The notes below the pieces were generated by a model. That model did no database searches and was not told the DNA's origin. It worked only from the letters and a program-made list of their open reading frames with translations. A program made the translations under genes and the position numbers. Shown piece by piece: positions 18,330 to 28,957 of a stretch of 64,000 nt of DNA; position 1 is the first letter of the stretch; every line of letters begins with the position of its first letter. The stretch is from Terriglobus roseus (GTDB lineage Bacteria; Acidobacteriota; Terriglobia; Terriglobales; Acidobacteriaceae), in assembly GCF_900105625.1 (NCBI RefSeq), contig NZ_FNSD01000001.1:682001-746000 (forward strand), given 5' to 3'.

Positions 18330-19439
18330 CTAGTCTTCCTTGCGCAGCAGTTGCATCTGCGCTGCCTGCGCGGCCATGTCGCGCAGCGCCAGCAGAACGG
18401 CATCGTGGATCTCCTCGCGAAAGGCATCCCGCACCGTCTGGGCGACCTCTCCCGGCTCGAACGGAACATCGCTGGTCCGGCGGTCGAACACCCTCTCCAG
18501 CACTTGCTCTACAACAGGCTTCACGTTGATGTGCTTCGCGACGATCTTTGCGACGCGGCGCACCGGGATGTCCATCGCGGTCTCCATGGAGTCCTGAACG
18601 GCCGGCTGTGCCTTCTGCCAATCGTTTTCGAAAATGCTGATCATCTTCTTGACTGCCGGCCCATCGGTGAAGATGACGCCGATCTCGCGGCGTGCTTCCA
18701 GCTCCAGCTTTCGGAGACTCTGGCTTCCAAGAAATGCCGTTTTACCGTCCCGCAGAATGGCACGCGCATGCAGCCGCATACTCATGGTGCGCAGCGGCAG
18801 AGCACTCGCCCGGGGAGACGCCCGGCCGATGATGCGGACATCCACGCCGTCCGCCATCTTGTCCCGCAGAAGTTTGACGAAATCCGGATCGCTGATCTTC
18901 ATCTCGTACAGCAGCAGTTGCTTCTTCGCGCCCTTGATGAACGCCGTCAGCTCCTTGCGAGCGTTCGTCGGGCTGACCACCAGGTCATGCACGGTCGAGG
19001 TGAAGGGTGTCCGGTGCGAATCGCTCTCAAACAGCTTTACCGCCTCTGCAACAATGGCCGGCGTCGTGATGCGCGCGCCAAACGAACGGCTGAGCGTGAT
19101 GTCCATGTGCGTGTAGTTAAACGCAAGCAGGAACAATTCCTTGCGGTCAATGATGAACATCTTGCCGTGATAACGAACCAGGTCATCCGCCGTTCGCGTA
19201 ACGGTGATGCCGCGCTCCAGCAGACGCATCTCCAGCTTGCGAAGATTCTTTTCCTCGCCGCGATTGGTAAACGCGATCAGCGCCTGCACGGTCACGCCGC
19301 GCTGGACGGCCTCCACGAGCGCCCGCTCGATCTCGCTGCGGTCGTATCGGAAGATGAGGATCAGAATGCTCGTCTTCGCGCTTCGCAACGCAGTCAAAAG
19401 GGGCTCGATGCCGTCATCCGGCTGTACCATCAGCTTCAC
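18330..19439 (-). CDS. Phospholipase D-like domain protein
   Basis: About 369 residues from a GTG at 19439, which has AGGAG 12 nt upstream; an ATG at 19430 is another choice. Two PLD half-sites are present. The first is HGKMFIIDR (H about 91), a full HxKxxxxD. The second is HARAILRDG (H about 224), in which the lysine is arginine, followed by AFLGSQSLRKLELEARRE. The family includes phospholipases, cardiolipin synthases and nucleases, all of which form a phosphohistidine intermediate. The C-terminal 110 residues (from about 260) form helices with no known domain (VAKIVAKHINVKPVVEQVLE). No signal peptide is seen. The substrate is unknown, and the altered second site leaves activity open. Confidence 0.82.
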   Translation of the reverse strand: MKLMVQPDDGIEPLLTALRSAKTSILILIFRYDRSEIERALVEAVQRGVTVQALIAFTNRGEEKNLRKLEMRLLERGITVTRTADDLVRYHGKMFIIDRKELFLLAFNYTHMDITLSRSFGARITTPAIVAEAVKLFESDSHRTPFTSTVHDLVVSPTNARKELTAFIKGAKKQLLLYEMKISDPDFVKLLRDKMADGVDVRIIGRASPRASALPLRTMSMRLHARAILRDGKTAFLGSQSLRKLELEARREIGVIFTDGPAVKKMISIFENDWQKAQPAVQDSMETAMDIPVRRVAKIVAKHINVKPVVEQVLERVFDRRTSDVPFEPGEVAQTVRDAFREEIHDAVLLALRDMAAQAAQMQLLRKED

Positions 19440-19583
19440 TTGTATCTTGTTCTCCTGCTGCCGACCGGCACAGCGTCTTCCTTGATGAGGATGCAGAACA
19501 GGTAGTGGAAGATGTTTTCCTTGTGTCGCGCATCGCACTTCTCTCGAAATGCTTCTTATGCTCTAGGCAATATTGGAGAACTC

Positions 19584-20690
19584 ATGTTTCGTTTGACTCG
19601 CCTTTCGCACCTCGCCATCACCTGTACGCTCGCAGCGGCTTCGTTCCAGAGCTTTGTGAATGCCACGCCCGCACGCGCGGCCATCGTTGCGCAGGATGAC
19701 GCCGGATCACAGAAACCTGCGGCAAAGGAAAAAGACAACGACCGCGACGTTCGCGGCAACGCTGCCTTGTGGGCCCAGATCCGAAACCCCGTGATGTGGC
19801 GCCAGCCCGCGAGCATCTCCGGGCTGGATCTGTTCTATGGTCAGGGTGGCAAGGAGAAGCAGCCCAGGCCGCCCTTCGTTTTCGAGTCAGAGGATATGGA
19901 CGGAACCAATCCAAAGATCGATGTCCGTGACGCGGACGATAAGAAGTGGCGCGTGAAGTCGGGTGAAGAGGCGCGGCCCGAGATCGTTGCATCCCGGCTG
20001 CTCTGGGCCATGGGCTACTTCGTCAACGACGATTACTTCGTGTCGACCGGCACGGTCGGCGGCATGAAGGCGAAGCGTGGCTCGAAGGAATGGAAGGCCG
20101 GCCAGTTGGAGGAAGTGCGTTTCGCACGCAAACCTTCCGGGCAGAACAAGGTCGGTATCTGGGAGTGGAAGACCAACCCCTTCTACGGCAAACGCGAGTT
20201 CAACGGTCTGCGCGTCATGATGGCCGTGATGAATAACTGGGATCTGAAGGACGTCAACAACGCGGTCTATACCGACAAGAAGAACAACCAGCAGATTTTT
20301 CTGGTGAACGACGTTGGCGCCAGTTTCGGCTCGAACGGTGTGGGCTGGACCAAGTCGGGATCCAAGGGGAACGTCGACAGTTTCAAGGAGTCGAAGTTCG
20401 TCACACGCTTGACGGACAGTGAGGTTGACTTCGGGACACCAAGGCGCCCCACAGGCATGCTGATTGCGACTGCAGGCCTTACCGCCAAGTCGTTCGCCAT
20501 GCGCGCTGATCTGGACTGGATCGGGCATAACGTGCCGCGTGAGGACGCAAGGTGGATCGGCAGCATGCTCGCACAGTTAAGCCACCAGCAACTGACAGAC
20601 GCGTTCCGCGCGGGCGGCTTCCCTGCCGATGCGACTCAGGAATATGTCCGTGTCGTGGAATCACGCATCGCAGAGTTGAAGAAGCTGTAG
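19584..20690 (+). CDS. Secreted protein of unknown function with protein-kinase-like motif order
   Basis: The ATG at 19584 has GGAGAA just upstream and gives 368 residues with a signal peptide (to about ARA, residue 32). I know no assigned function. The body contains, in order, KKWRVKSGEEARPEIVASRL (K125, E133), then NNWDLKDVNNAVY (D220, K222, N225), then FLVNDVGASFG (D243, V, G245). This mirrors the Lys/Glu pair, the D-x-K-x-x-N catalytic loop and the D-F-G metal site of kinase-fold enzymes (compare HipA, Fam20 and PI3K-like). It could be an exported atypical kinase or nucleotidyl-transferring enzyme. That is inference from motif order. It is a single gene ended by the terminator at 20709. 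Confidence 0.7.
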   Translation: MFRLTRLSHLAITCTLAAASFQSFVNATPARAAIVAQDDAGSQKPAAKEKDNDRDVRGNAALWAQIRNPVMWRQPASISGLDLFYGQGGKEKQPRPPFVFESEDMDGTNPKIDVRDADDKKWRVKSGEEARPEIVASRLLWAMGYFVNDDYFVSTGTVGGMKAKRGSKEWKAGQLEEVRFARKPSGQNKVGIWEWKTNPFYGKREFNGLRVMMAVMNNWDLKDVNNAVYTDKKNNQQIFLVNDVGASFGSNGVGWTKSGSKGNVDSFKESKFVTRLTDSEVDFGTPRRPTGMLIATAGLTAKSFAMRADLDWIGHNVPREDARWIGSMLAQLSHQQLTDAFRAGGFPADATQEYVRVVESRIAELKKL

Positions 20691-20708
20691 CCGCAGCGAC
20701 CCAAATAG

Positions 20709-20745
20709 GAAGAGCCCCGAACGCTCACCGCGTTCGGGCCTCTTC
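20709..20745. terminator. Bidirectional terminator
   Basis: GAAGAGCCCCGAACGC, loop TCACC, then GCGTTCGGGCCTCTTC and TTTTG. The stem is 16 bp with one C-C mismatch and lies between two convergent genes. Confidence 0.88.
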
Positions 20746-20817
20746 TTTTGCGTGGTCACCGATCTGGAGCCGTCATCCTGCAACGTGGCAGCGGATAACA
20801 GTGTGAGCGAAGGAGCC

Positions 20818-22632
20818 TCAAACCAGCAAAGCTGACTTCTCGTCATCCGCATGCGCCTGTGTCTCGTTCAGTTCCTGGTAAAGCCCACCTGCGACGATCA
20901 ATTGGTCGTGTGTGCCGTTCTCCACTACGCGTCCATCCTGCAACACGTAAATGCAGTTCGCGTTGCGAACGGTCGATAGTCGATGCGCGATGACGATTGC
21001 CGTCTTGCCCTTCATGAGGCGATCCAGCGCCTCAAAAACAAGGTGTTCGCTATTGGCATCGAGCGCCGACGTCGGCTCATCCAGGATCAGGATGCGGCTG
21101 TTCCGAACCATCGCACGAGCGATGGCGATACGCTGCCGCTGTCCGCCGGAAAGAAGAATGCCGCGCTCCCCAACCACCGTGTCGAACTTCTGCGGCAGGC
21201 ACTCGATAAACTCATCAGCATTCGCGTCCTTCGCTGCCTGCACGATCTCCGCGTGCGTCGCCTCAGGCCGGCCATAGGCGATGTTGTCCCAGATGGATCC
21301 GCTAAACAGCACGGTGTCCTGCAGCACAAAGCTCAACTGCTCGCGCAACGACTTCTGCTTGACCTTGCTCACATCCTGTCCGTCAATGCGGACTATGCCT
21401 TTCTGCGGCTCGTAAAAACGGGCAATCAGGTTGATCAGCGTGGTCTTGCCTGAGCCCGTCGGGCCGACGATTGCAACCACAGAACCCGGTTCGACACGCA
21501 TCGTCACATCGTGCAGAATCTCGCGGTCGCTGTTGTAGGAGAAGCTCACATCTTCCAGGTCGATGCGGCCCTCAGTGATGCGTAGATCCTTTGCGCCGGG
21601 CGCATCGCGCATCTCTTCACTGTTGCCAATGATCTCCTGGATGCGCTCATAGCCGATGTCGGCCTTCGAGTACGAATCCATAATCTTACTGATGTCCTGC
21701 ATGGGCTTGTACATGCCCGCGATGTACGCGATGAAGATGTAGATTTTGCCGCCGGTCATGTTGGAGTCAAGCGCGAGCTTGCCGCCGAAGTACAGCACAG
21801 CGCAGGTGCCAAGGGCCGTGACAATGTTGACGATTGGAACCAGCTTCGCCTTTAGCGTCCGCGCCTTCAGGGAGGCTTCGACTGTCTCCAGGCTCTCGCC
21901 CTCGAGGCGATCGATCTCATATTGCTCGCGCGAGAAGGCCTTCACCACGCGGATGGAGCCAAGCACCTCCTGGACCACGGAGATCATCTTGCCTTCCTGC
22001 TTGCGGACGGCGCGTGATGCCTTCTTCACCTTGCGCGTATAGGTGTAAACGATAGCGAAGAGCAAGGGCACGACCGCAAGGGCGATCAGCGTGAGCTGCC
22101 AGCTCAGGTAGAACAGCACACCGATCATGCCGAAGATCGTTGCGATATCGACCAGGATGCTCAAGAGGCCGGAGACGATGAAGCTCTGGATGGAATCGAT
22201 GTCCGTTGTGACGCGGCTGATCAGATCGCCCGTCTGGCTGGTGTCGTGGTACGACAGCGACAGCCGTTGCACCTGCGCATACAGCGTGCGGCGAAGGTCA
22301 TGCGTCACCCACTGGCCTACGCTGGTCGTCGTGTACTTCTCCCAATATGAACAGAAGGCGTCCACAATCGCGATGACGACCACCGCGATGCAGGCAAACA
22401 TCAGGATCTGGTGTGGCTCGGTGCCGGCCGTGCGCTTGATGAAGGCGAAGAGCCATCCATGCGACGCCTTATGCGCAATGACGTTGTCGAGCACAATCTT
22501 GAGCGGCCATGGCGCGGCTACGTCTGCTATGCTTTCGCCCGCAATGGCAACCAGCCCAAGGATCAGTGCGCGGCGATGAGGCCGCAGAAGCTCTTTAATG
22601 GTGACACGGCGCGTTTCCGGCTTTTCGGGCAT
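20818..22632 (-). CDS. ABC-type exporter, fused permease-ATPase
   Basis: About 604 residues from the ATG at 22632; a GTG at 22668 would add 12 basic residues. Six membrane helices occupy about residues 25-310, with TGDLISRVTTDIDSIQSFI typical of exporter half-transporters. The ATPase part (about 345-585) has Walker A GPTGSGKTT, Q-loop FVLQDTVLFSG, signature LSGGQRQRIA, Walker B ILILDEPTSALD and H-switch IAHRLSTVR. All catalytic residues are present, so it should hydrolyse ATP as a homodimer in the inner membrane. The substrate (lipid, drug or peptide) cannot be told. It ends 73 bp from the convergent terminator and seems to be a single-gene unit. Confidence 0.93.
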   Translation of the reverse strand: MPEKPETRRVTIKELLRPHRRALILGLVAIAGESIADVAAPWPLKIVLDNVIAHKASHGWLFAFIKRTAGTEPHQILMFACIAVVVIAIVDAFCSYWEKYTTTSVGQWVTHDLRRTLYAQVQRLSLSYHDTSQTGDLISRVTTDIDSIQSFIVSGLLSILVDIATIFGMIGVLFYLSWQLTLIALAVVPLLFAIVYTYTRKVKKASRAVRKQEGKMISVVQEVLGSIRVVKAFSREQYEIDRLEGESLETVEASLKARTLKAKLVPIVNIVTALGTCAVLYFGGKLALDSNMTGGKIYIFIAYIAGMYKPMQDISKIMDSYSKADIGYERIQEIIGNSEEMRDAPGAKDLRITEGRIDLEDVSFSYNSDREILHDVTMRVEPGSVVAIVGPTGSGKTTLINLIARFYEPQKGIVRIDGQDVSKVKQKSLREQLSFVLQDTVLFSGSIWDNIAYGRPEATHAEIVQAAKDANADEFIECLPQKFDTVVGERGILLSGGQRQRIAIARAMVRNSRILILDEPTSALDANSEHLVFEALDRLMKGKTAIVIAHRLSTVRNANCIYVLQDGRVVENGTHDQLIVAGGLYQELNETQAHADDEKSALLV

Positions 22633-22853
22633 CCTGCTCTGCAATCTCCTGCTGCGGCGTCCGGCCACAGTCTATGAATCCCGTTTCAGATGCAGCTGAT
22701 GAGCAGTATCTCGCGGCGATGCTATTCCACGCGTTCCGAAGCCGTCATTAAAAAACGGGCGACTCCGAATGCTTCATGGATCCTTAAGCCTACCTTGGCT
22801 AGGACGTCACCGTGAGAGATGGTGTTGTCTTCCTGCACGGACTTCGAATGCCA

Positions 22854-23921
22854 TCACGACCGCGACGGCCAGCCACACCGCGGGATGACGCGCAGATCCA
22901 ATAGTTCAAGATCAGGTGTCATGTAGTTCTCGCGCACCGGTTCTTCACGTAAAAGGCCTGTACTCAGATACTTCTTATTGTCATCGCAGAAGATGGTCGC
23001 CACAGTCGGAGACCCCTCAAAGCGCATCGCGGCCGTAACAGCCGCCAGGAAGTTGCAGCCGGATGAGATGCCGACCGCCAGCCCCAGCTTGCTGGCAAGC
23101 ATCTGCGCCATCAGGATGGAGTCGCCGTCGTGAATCGCGATGACGTCCTCCACCTCACTCAACCGAACGATCTCCGGAATGAACTCATCACTGATGCCCT
23201 GGATGCGATGAGATCCAACCTTGTAGCCGGTCGTCAGCGTGGGGCTTTCCGCCGGCTCGACAGGGTGACACGGCACGCCTGGCCAAGCAGCCTGCAGAGC
23301 CTGCGAGACGCCCATGATGGTGCCGCCAGTGCCCACGCCCGCGACGAACGCGTCCGGCACCAGGCCGGCGTAGCGCATCTGGGCGATGATCTCCGGCCCG
23401 GTTCCCTGCGCGTGCGCTTCCACGTTCGCTTCGTTCTCAAACTGCCGCGGCAGGAAGACCGCGTTCTGTTCTTCGGCCAGCCTTCGGCAGCAATCGATGC
23501 TTCCCAGAAAGCCACCCTGCTCCTTGCTGATGCTTACAACCTCAGCGCCATAGCTGCGAATCAGGTCCATGCGCTCGCGGCTCATCCAGTCCGGCATGTA
23601 AATGACAACCTTGTGCCCGAGCGCGGAGCCAATCGCGGCAAACGCGATGCCGGTGTTGCCGCTCGTTGCCTCAACGATCCGATCCCCCGGACGCAGCGAA
23701 CCATCTTCGTAAGCCCGCTCAAGGATGTGCAGCGCCATGCGGTCCTTGATGGAGCCGCTCAGGTTCAGGTGTTCCGCCTTGGCGCAAACCGTACCCGTGC
23801 GGCCGCGAAAGCGATAGTCGATGCACAGCATCGGCGTGTTCCCCACCAGCTCGCGGAGCGCCGTCAAGCGGTGACGCGTGTACTCAGGGAGGGAAACTTG
23901 CTGCAGGCTGTCGACGGGCAT
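22854..23921 (-). CDS. Cysteine synthase family PLP enzyme (O-acetylserine sulfhydrylase-like)
   Basis: This 355-residue fold-type II PLP enzyme has [11 protein letters not shown] at residues 22-32, the PLP lysine K59 in [12 protein letters not shown], the substrate loop [12 protein letters not shown], and [15 protein letters not shown] for phosphate binding. CysK makes cysteine from O-acetylserine and sulfide, while CBS-like relatives use homocysteine. The C-terminal about 35 residues ([20 protein letters not shown] onward) extend past a typical 310-residue CysK, which leaves the exact substrate open. The gene is divergent from an Lrp/AsnC regulator with only 53 bp between the starts, so that regulator may control it. 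No clear ribosome site is seen. Confidence 0.88.
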   Translation of the reverse strand: MPVDSLQQVSLPEYTRHRLTALRELVGNTPMLCIDYRFRGRTGTVCAKAEHLNLSGSIKDRMALHILERAYEDGSLRPGDRIVEATSGNTGIAFAAIGSALGHKVVIYMPDWMSRERMDLIRSYGAEVVSISKEQGGFLGSIDCCRRLAEEQNAVFLPRQFENEANVEAHAQGTGPEIIAQMRYAGLVPDAFVAGVGTGGTIMGVSQALQAAWPGVPCHPVEPAESPTLTTGYKVGSHRIQGISDEFIPEIVRLSEVEDVIAIHDGDSILMAQMLASKLGLAVGISSGCNFLAAVTAAMRFEGSPTVATIFCDDNKKYLSTGLLREEPVRENYMTPDLELLDLRVIPRCGWPSRS

Positions 23922-23974
23922 GGAAGAATGCTACAAAGCTCTGTGCTGCCAATCTATGACACTTGTAAGGTGAA

Positions 23975-24544
23975 ATGCCGATTATGCCGACCAATGTAAT
24001 GCTCGTGAGAGCTCCACGCAGATCTGCAAAAGCCATCGCGCCGGTGCGAACTCCCGCAGCGGAGTCCGAATCGCCTTCGCTCGATGCCATCGATCATGCC
24101 CTGATTGAAGAGCTGCAGGACAACGCGCGCATCTCCTTTGCGGAGCTGGCGCGACGCGTCCACCTGTCGAAGCCGGCTGTCATGGAACGCGTTCGGCGGC
24201 TCGAGAGCACCGGCGTCATCCTCCGCTACCGCACAGAGGTCGATCCATCGAAGCTCGGCCTCACTGTTCGCGCCTTCGTGAAGATCACAGTCGCCGGCGA
24301 CCGCCTCGCAAACTTTGCGCGGGTCGCCCGCTCCGTCCCCGAGGTCGTCGAGTGCCATCGCGTCACTGGCAACGAAAGCTTCCTGGTACAGGTGGTCGTC
24401 CGCGACATGAATCACCTCGAAACGGTGATCGACGCTCTAATGCCTTACCTTGCGACCAACACCAGCATGGTACTGAATTCACCCGTGCAGTCGGCACGCA
24501 TCCCATTGCCGGCGCCGCAGCCGAAACGCGGTACACGCCGTTGA
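23975..24544 (+). CDS. Lrp/AsnC-family transcriptional regulator
   Basis: This 189-residue protein has an unstructured N-terminal extension of about 35 residues, then the AsnC-type helix-turn-helix (LDAIDHALIEELQDNARISF, ELARRVHLSKPAVMERVRRL). The RAM ligand-binding domain follows (LGLTVRAFVKITVAG, VPEVVECHRVTGNESFLVQV). Family members bind amino acids and regulate amino-acid metabolism. The divergent cysteine synthase homologue, 53 bp away, is the obvious target candidate. AAGG lies 4 nt before the ATG at 23975, and an ATG at 23984 is a possible alternative. The stop codon overlaps a TTG that could start the following Nudix gene, which suggests a two-gene operon. Confidence 0.93.
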   Translation: MPIMPTNVMLVRAPRRSAKAIAPVRTPAAESESPSLDAIDHALIEELQDNARISFAELARRVHLSKPAVMERVRRLESTGVILRYRTEVDPSKLGLTVRAFVKITVAGDRLANFARVARSVPEVVECHRVTGNESFLVQVVVRDMNHLETVIDALMPYLATNTSMVLNSPVQSARIPLPAPQPKRGTRR

Positions 24545-24567
24545 CTGCGGCAGGTGAGCCCGAAGCC

Positions 24568-25002
24568 ATGCCACGCCGTGCAGCGCGCACCCTGCTGCTG
24601 GATCCTCAGGATCGCGTCCTGCTCATCCGGTATGACAGCGACGGCTATATCTTCTGGGTGACGCCCGGCGGTGCCGTGGAGCCGGGCGAGACTGACGTTG
24701 AAGCCGCGGCACGCGAATTGATGGAAGAGCTTCGGATCACCGCCGAGCTCTACGGCCCCGTACACAGCACGACCAGCAGTTTTCACCACGAGGGCCGCTA
24801 CGTCGAGAACACCGACATCTTCTTCGCCACACGCTCCGCCACAACAGACGCACCACAGTGCCATGCCGTCAGCCTCTTCGAGAAAAACGCGATGCGGCAC
24901 GCTCGCTGGTGGTCGTTGCAGGATTTGCAGGAGGCAAGCGAGGATGTCTTTCCGAAGGATCTTGCAGAGATCGTCGCGCGTGTAAGCCCCCTGTTGCGTT
25001 GA
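24568..25002 (+). CDS. Nudix hydrolase
   Basis: About 144 residues from the ATG at 24568. A TTG at 24541 that overlaps the Lrp stop would add 9 residues. The Nudix box is GGAVEPGETDVEAAARELME followed by ELRI. It fits G-x5-E-x7-R-E-U-x-E-E-x-G-U apart from arginine in place of the late glycine. The metal-binding glutamates are kept. The protein opens with a core strand RRAARTLLLDPQDRVLLIRY. Such enzymes cleave nucleoside diphosphates linked to another group, and the substrate is not evident. It is the second gene after the Lrp regulator, before a strong inverted repeat shared with the convergent rho gene. Confidence 0.87.
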   Translation: MPRRAARTLLLDPQDRVLLIRYDSDGYIFWVTPGGAVEPGETDVEAAARELMEELRITAELYGPVHSTTSSFHHEGRYVENTDIFFATRSATTDAPQCHAVSLFEKNAMRHARWWSLQDLQEASEDVFPKDLAEIVARVSPLLR

Positions 25003-25031
25003 CCACGATGCTTCCGTCGGAACGCAGCGAA

Positions 25032-25090
25032 GGGATCTGCTTCCCGTCCATGCCGGCTGGTTTGCCTGGCTCGGACGAAAAGCAGATCCC
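25032..25090. terminator. Large inverted repeat acting as bidirectional terminator
   Basis: GGGATCTGCTT (25032-25042) pairs perfectly with AAGCAGATCCC (25080-25090), with further inner pairing CGTCC/GGACG. CTTTTG follows on the plus side. It lies between the Nudix gene and the convergent rho gene. The outer bases (GAACGCAGCGAAGGGATCTGC) look like a dispersed intergenic repeat; compare 41645. Confidence 0.65.
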
Positions 25091-25117
25091 TCCGCTTTTG
25101 TCAGGACTTGCTGTGGC

Positions 25118-26368
<1,251 letters not shown>

Positions 26369-26602
26369 GGATACCTGTGTGCGTACGTCCGTTTTTTCTA
26401 GGAGCGGGGTGTGACGGGAAGGGATTCGGTGCGGAGGGTGTTGCGGGCTGGTGCGGTTGTTGTTACTGCAAAAGACAGCAGTTCTGCAAACGGCAGTGCG
26501 GCACTCTCAACTTTGGGTGGTGATGCTAAAGACAGTACTACGAAATCCGCTCCGCGAACATCACCCATGTGACATTCGCGGGGCGGGGCCACCGCACAGC
26601 GG

Positions 26603-26830
26603 TTACGCTGCGCGGCGCTCTTCGATGGTCTCCAGAACTGCAGCCGGCTCAGGTCCGGTCTTCAGATCGGACGGAGCCTGCTCATGGAAACGCTCCAGAA
26701 CTTCGTTCGTCGTGTCCTGCAGACGGGTGTTGGGCTTGTGCAGCTTGCGGGTCGCCTTGCTGGCGAGCTGACAAAGCTGGTAGCGGTTCTGGACGTGGGT
26801 TAGAGCGCCAAAAATCAAATCGGAGCGCAT
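26603..26830 (-). CDS. rpoZ: RNA polymerase omega subunit
   Basis: This 75-residue protein begins at the ATG at 26830 with AAGGAGAACC just upstream. The sequence MRSDLIFGALTHVQNRYQLC, then LASKATRKLHKPNTRLQDTT, fits the omega core: the helix with NRYxL followed by a KA-x-(R/K)-hydrophobic stretch that wraps the C-terminus of beta-prime. A longer in-frame start at 26911 would add non-family residues. Omega promotes assembly of RNA polymerase and can bind ppGpp. Here the gene is not next to gmk or spoT, as it is in Proteobacteria, but lies between comM and rho on the same strand. Confidence 0.88.
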   Translation of the reverse strand: MRSDLIFGALTHVQNRYQLCQLASKATRKLHKPNTRLQDTTNEVLERFHEQAPSDLKTGPEPAAVLETIEERRAA

Positions 26831-27255
26831 GGTTCTCCTTGTGTAATGTGCGACTTCAAGCAGGAGCCGCGGACAGCTGCCGGACTGGCGTTGCTCAAAT
26901 GTCCGGATCACTCATTGGACGGCTTGCCCCCATCAGGGGATTCACCGTATGAAAGTCTTGGCAAAGAGAGCCGCACGGCGTTACCCGCCGTCTGGCGTCC
27001 GCTTCAGTTCTCTTTGCGGTTAGGGATCGACGCGCCGGTCTTCCGCGCTTGTTCTCGGGCTGAATCAGCCCTTATGTGGGATTCCCCAGCGTCCGGCCTG
27101 GATGCCGCTGGTTGGAGGATAATTCCGAGGGCAAACAGAACACACCCTGCACAATCGTCTCCATGAGCACCATAATCGCTTCAATCCGCAAGCGCAATAC
27201 TTTTTTTTGGACCCTCGATTTCACGATCTCCCGAATTACGGAGAATTGCCTCCCG
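26831..27255 (-). other. 425-bp leader region upstream of rpoZ with paired segments
   Basis: No protein gene is recognised. GCAAAGAGA (26961-26969) pairs with TCTCTTTGC (27009-27017), enclosing a second hairpin ACGGCG-TTACC-CGCCGT (26975-26991). A CCCC-ATCA-GGGG hairpin sits nearby (about 26926-26938). A run of eight T residues at about 27197-27205 follows a 5-bp stem on the plus strand. The region could be a structured 5' leader of rpoZ (minus strand) or a plus-strand RNA. I do not recognise an Rfam family. Confidence 0.4.
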
Positions 27256-28845
27256 TCAGGACCAGTAGCTCCGGTCCAGCGTCCGGTACTGGATCGCCTC
27301 GGCGATGTGTTTCACTGCGATATCGTGCGCGCCCTCCAGGTCCGCGATGGTGCGCGACACCTTCAGAATGCGATCGTGCGCGCGCGCACTCAGGCCCTGC
27401 TGCTGCATGGCGCGCTCCAGCAGCCTCTCGGCATCGCTCGACAGCTCACAGAAGACGCGGATCTGCTGGGACGTCATCTGCGCATTGGCGAAGATCGGTC
27501 GATGCTTGCGCGTCGTCGGCGCGGCCTCTCCCACGCGGGCAAAACGGTTCGCCTGCCGCTCACGGGCAGCCAGCACGCGCTCACGGATTTTCAGGGAGCT
27601 CTCGCCCTCGGCGCCCTGCCGCAGCTCCTTATACTGCACTGCCGGTACCTCGATGTGAATGTCGATACGGTCCAGCAGCGGACCGCTGACTTTCGAGACG
27701 TACCGCTGGATCATGGGAGGCGTGCACATGCAGTCGCGACTCTTGTCATTGAAGTAGCCACACGGACAAGGGTTCATTGCCGCCAGCAACATGAACTGCG
27801 CCGGAAAGCTCAGTGACATCGCCGCGCGAGAGATCGTCACCGTGCCATCCTCCAGCGGCTGGCGAAGAACTTCCAGCACGTTACGCGGAAACTCCGGCAG
27901 CTCGTCGAGGAACAGAAGACCGTTGTGCGCCAGCGACACCTCACCCGGCCGCGGCACCATGCCACCGCCGATGAGGCCCGCATCACTGATGGTGTGGTGC
28001 GGTGCGCGGAAGGGGCGATGCGCCACCAGGCCCTCGCTGGGATCGAGCACGCCCGCCACCGAGTGAATCTTCGTTGTCTCCAACGCTTCTTCGAAACGCA
28101 GCGGAGACAGGATCGAAGGCAGCCGCTTCGCAAGCATCGTCTTGCCGCTGCCCGGCGGCCCGATCATCAGGAGGTTATGGCCGCCCGCCGCGGCAACCTC
28201 CATGGCGCGCTTCGCAGTGTGCTGACCGCGCACATCCTTGAAGTCGAACGGAAAGTGTTGCAGCTCATTCAGCACTTCCGCTGCCTGCACACGCAGTGGC
28301 TGCGCATGGGAGCCATCGAAGGCGAAGGCGTTCACCAGGTCCAGGACCTCGCGCAGCGTCCGCACCGGATACACGTCAACACCGTTGACCACAGCGGCCT
28401 CGCGCGCATTCTGCGCCGGCAGCACCACGTTGCGAATGCCCTTCTCCTTCGCCATCACCGCCATCGGCAGTACGCCAGGCACCGCACGCAACGAGCCATC
28501 AAGGCCAAGCTCGCCCACCAGCAGAAAGTTCGTCAGGTCCCGGTTATGCAGCGCGCCATAAGCCCCCAGGATGCCGACGGCAATCGGCAGATCGAAGCCG
28601 GAACCTTCCTTCTTTAAACCAGCAGGCGCAAGGTTTATCGTGATGCGCGTGGGTGGCATGTCAAAGCCGCTGTTCTTGATGGCCGCACGGACACGGTCGC
28701 GACTTTCACGCACGGCTGCGTCAGGCAGACCAACCGTGCTGAAGGTCGCGTCGTTGCCATCCACTACGCCGGAAAAGTCGACCTCGACATCGATCAGGTG
28801 GGCGTCAATTCCATACACTGCGGCGCTGCGCGCTTTGAACAGCAT
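27256..28845 (-). CDS. comM: ComM/YifB-type AAA+ ATPase (Mg-chelatase-like)
   Basis: This 529-residue protein has a Lon-like fold N-terminal domain ([60 protein letters not shown]). The AAA+ module has Walker [13 protein letters not shown] near residue 220, Walker [13 protein letters not shown] and arginine finger region [10 protein letters not shown]. The C-terminal MgChlC domain ends in [20 protein letters not shown]. ComM is a hexameric helicase that promotes branch migration during natural transformation. A zinc-like cluster [20 protein letters not shown] is typical of the family. The start is the ATG at 28845. The gene is divergent from the HEAT-repeat gene. Confidence 0.95.
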   Translation of the reverse strand: MLFKARSAAVYGIDAHLIDVEVDFSGVVDGNDATFSTVGLPDAAVRESRDRVRAAIKNSGFDMPPTRITINLAPAGLKKEGSGFDLPIAVGILGAYGALHNRDLTNFLLVGELGLDGSLRAVPGVLPMAVMAKEKGIRNVVLPAQNAREAAVVNGVDVYPVRTLREVLDLVNAFAFDGSHAQPLRVQAAEVLNELQHFPFDFKDVRGQHTAKRAMEVAAAGGHNLLMIGPPGSGKTMLAKRLPSILSPLRFEEALETTKIHSVAGVLDPSEGLVAHRPFRAPHHTISDAGLIGGGMVPRPGEVSLAHNGLLFLDELPEFPRNVLEVLRQPLEDGTVTISRAAMSLSFPAQFMLLAAMNPCPCGYFNDKSRDCMCTPPMIQRYVSKVSGPLLDRIDIHIEVPAVQYKELRQGAEGESSLKIRERVLAARERQANRFARVGEAAPTTRKHRPIFANAQMTSQQIRVFCELSSDAERLLERAMQQQGLSARAHDRILKVSRTIADLEGAHDIAVKHIAEAIQYRTLDRSYWS

Positions 28846-28957
28846 CCGTTGCGAGACCTGATTTTGGGAATTTGGTTATGGTGCCGGAGCGCAGTGTAGC
28901 GCATCCTAAGTGTGTTGCTACACCCTCCAGCACACACATCCCGTTGAAAGGAAACAC

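Noticed and set aside
26398-26592. 64-aa minus-strand frame between rpoZ and rho
   Set aside because: Starts with GTG without a ribosome site and has no recognisable protein content; it is more likely part of the rho leader.
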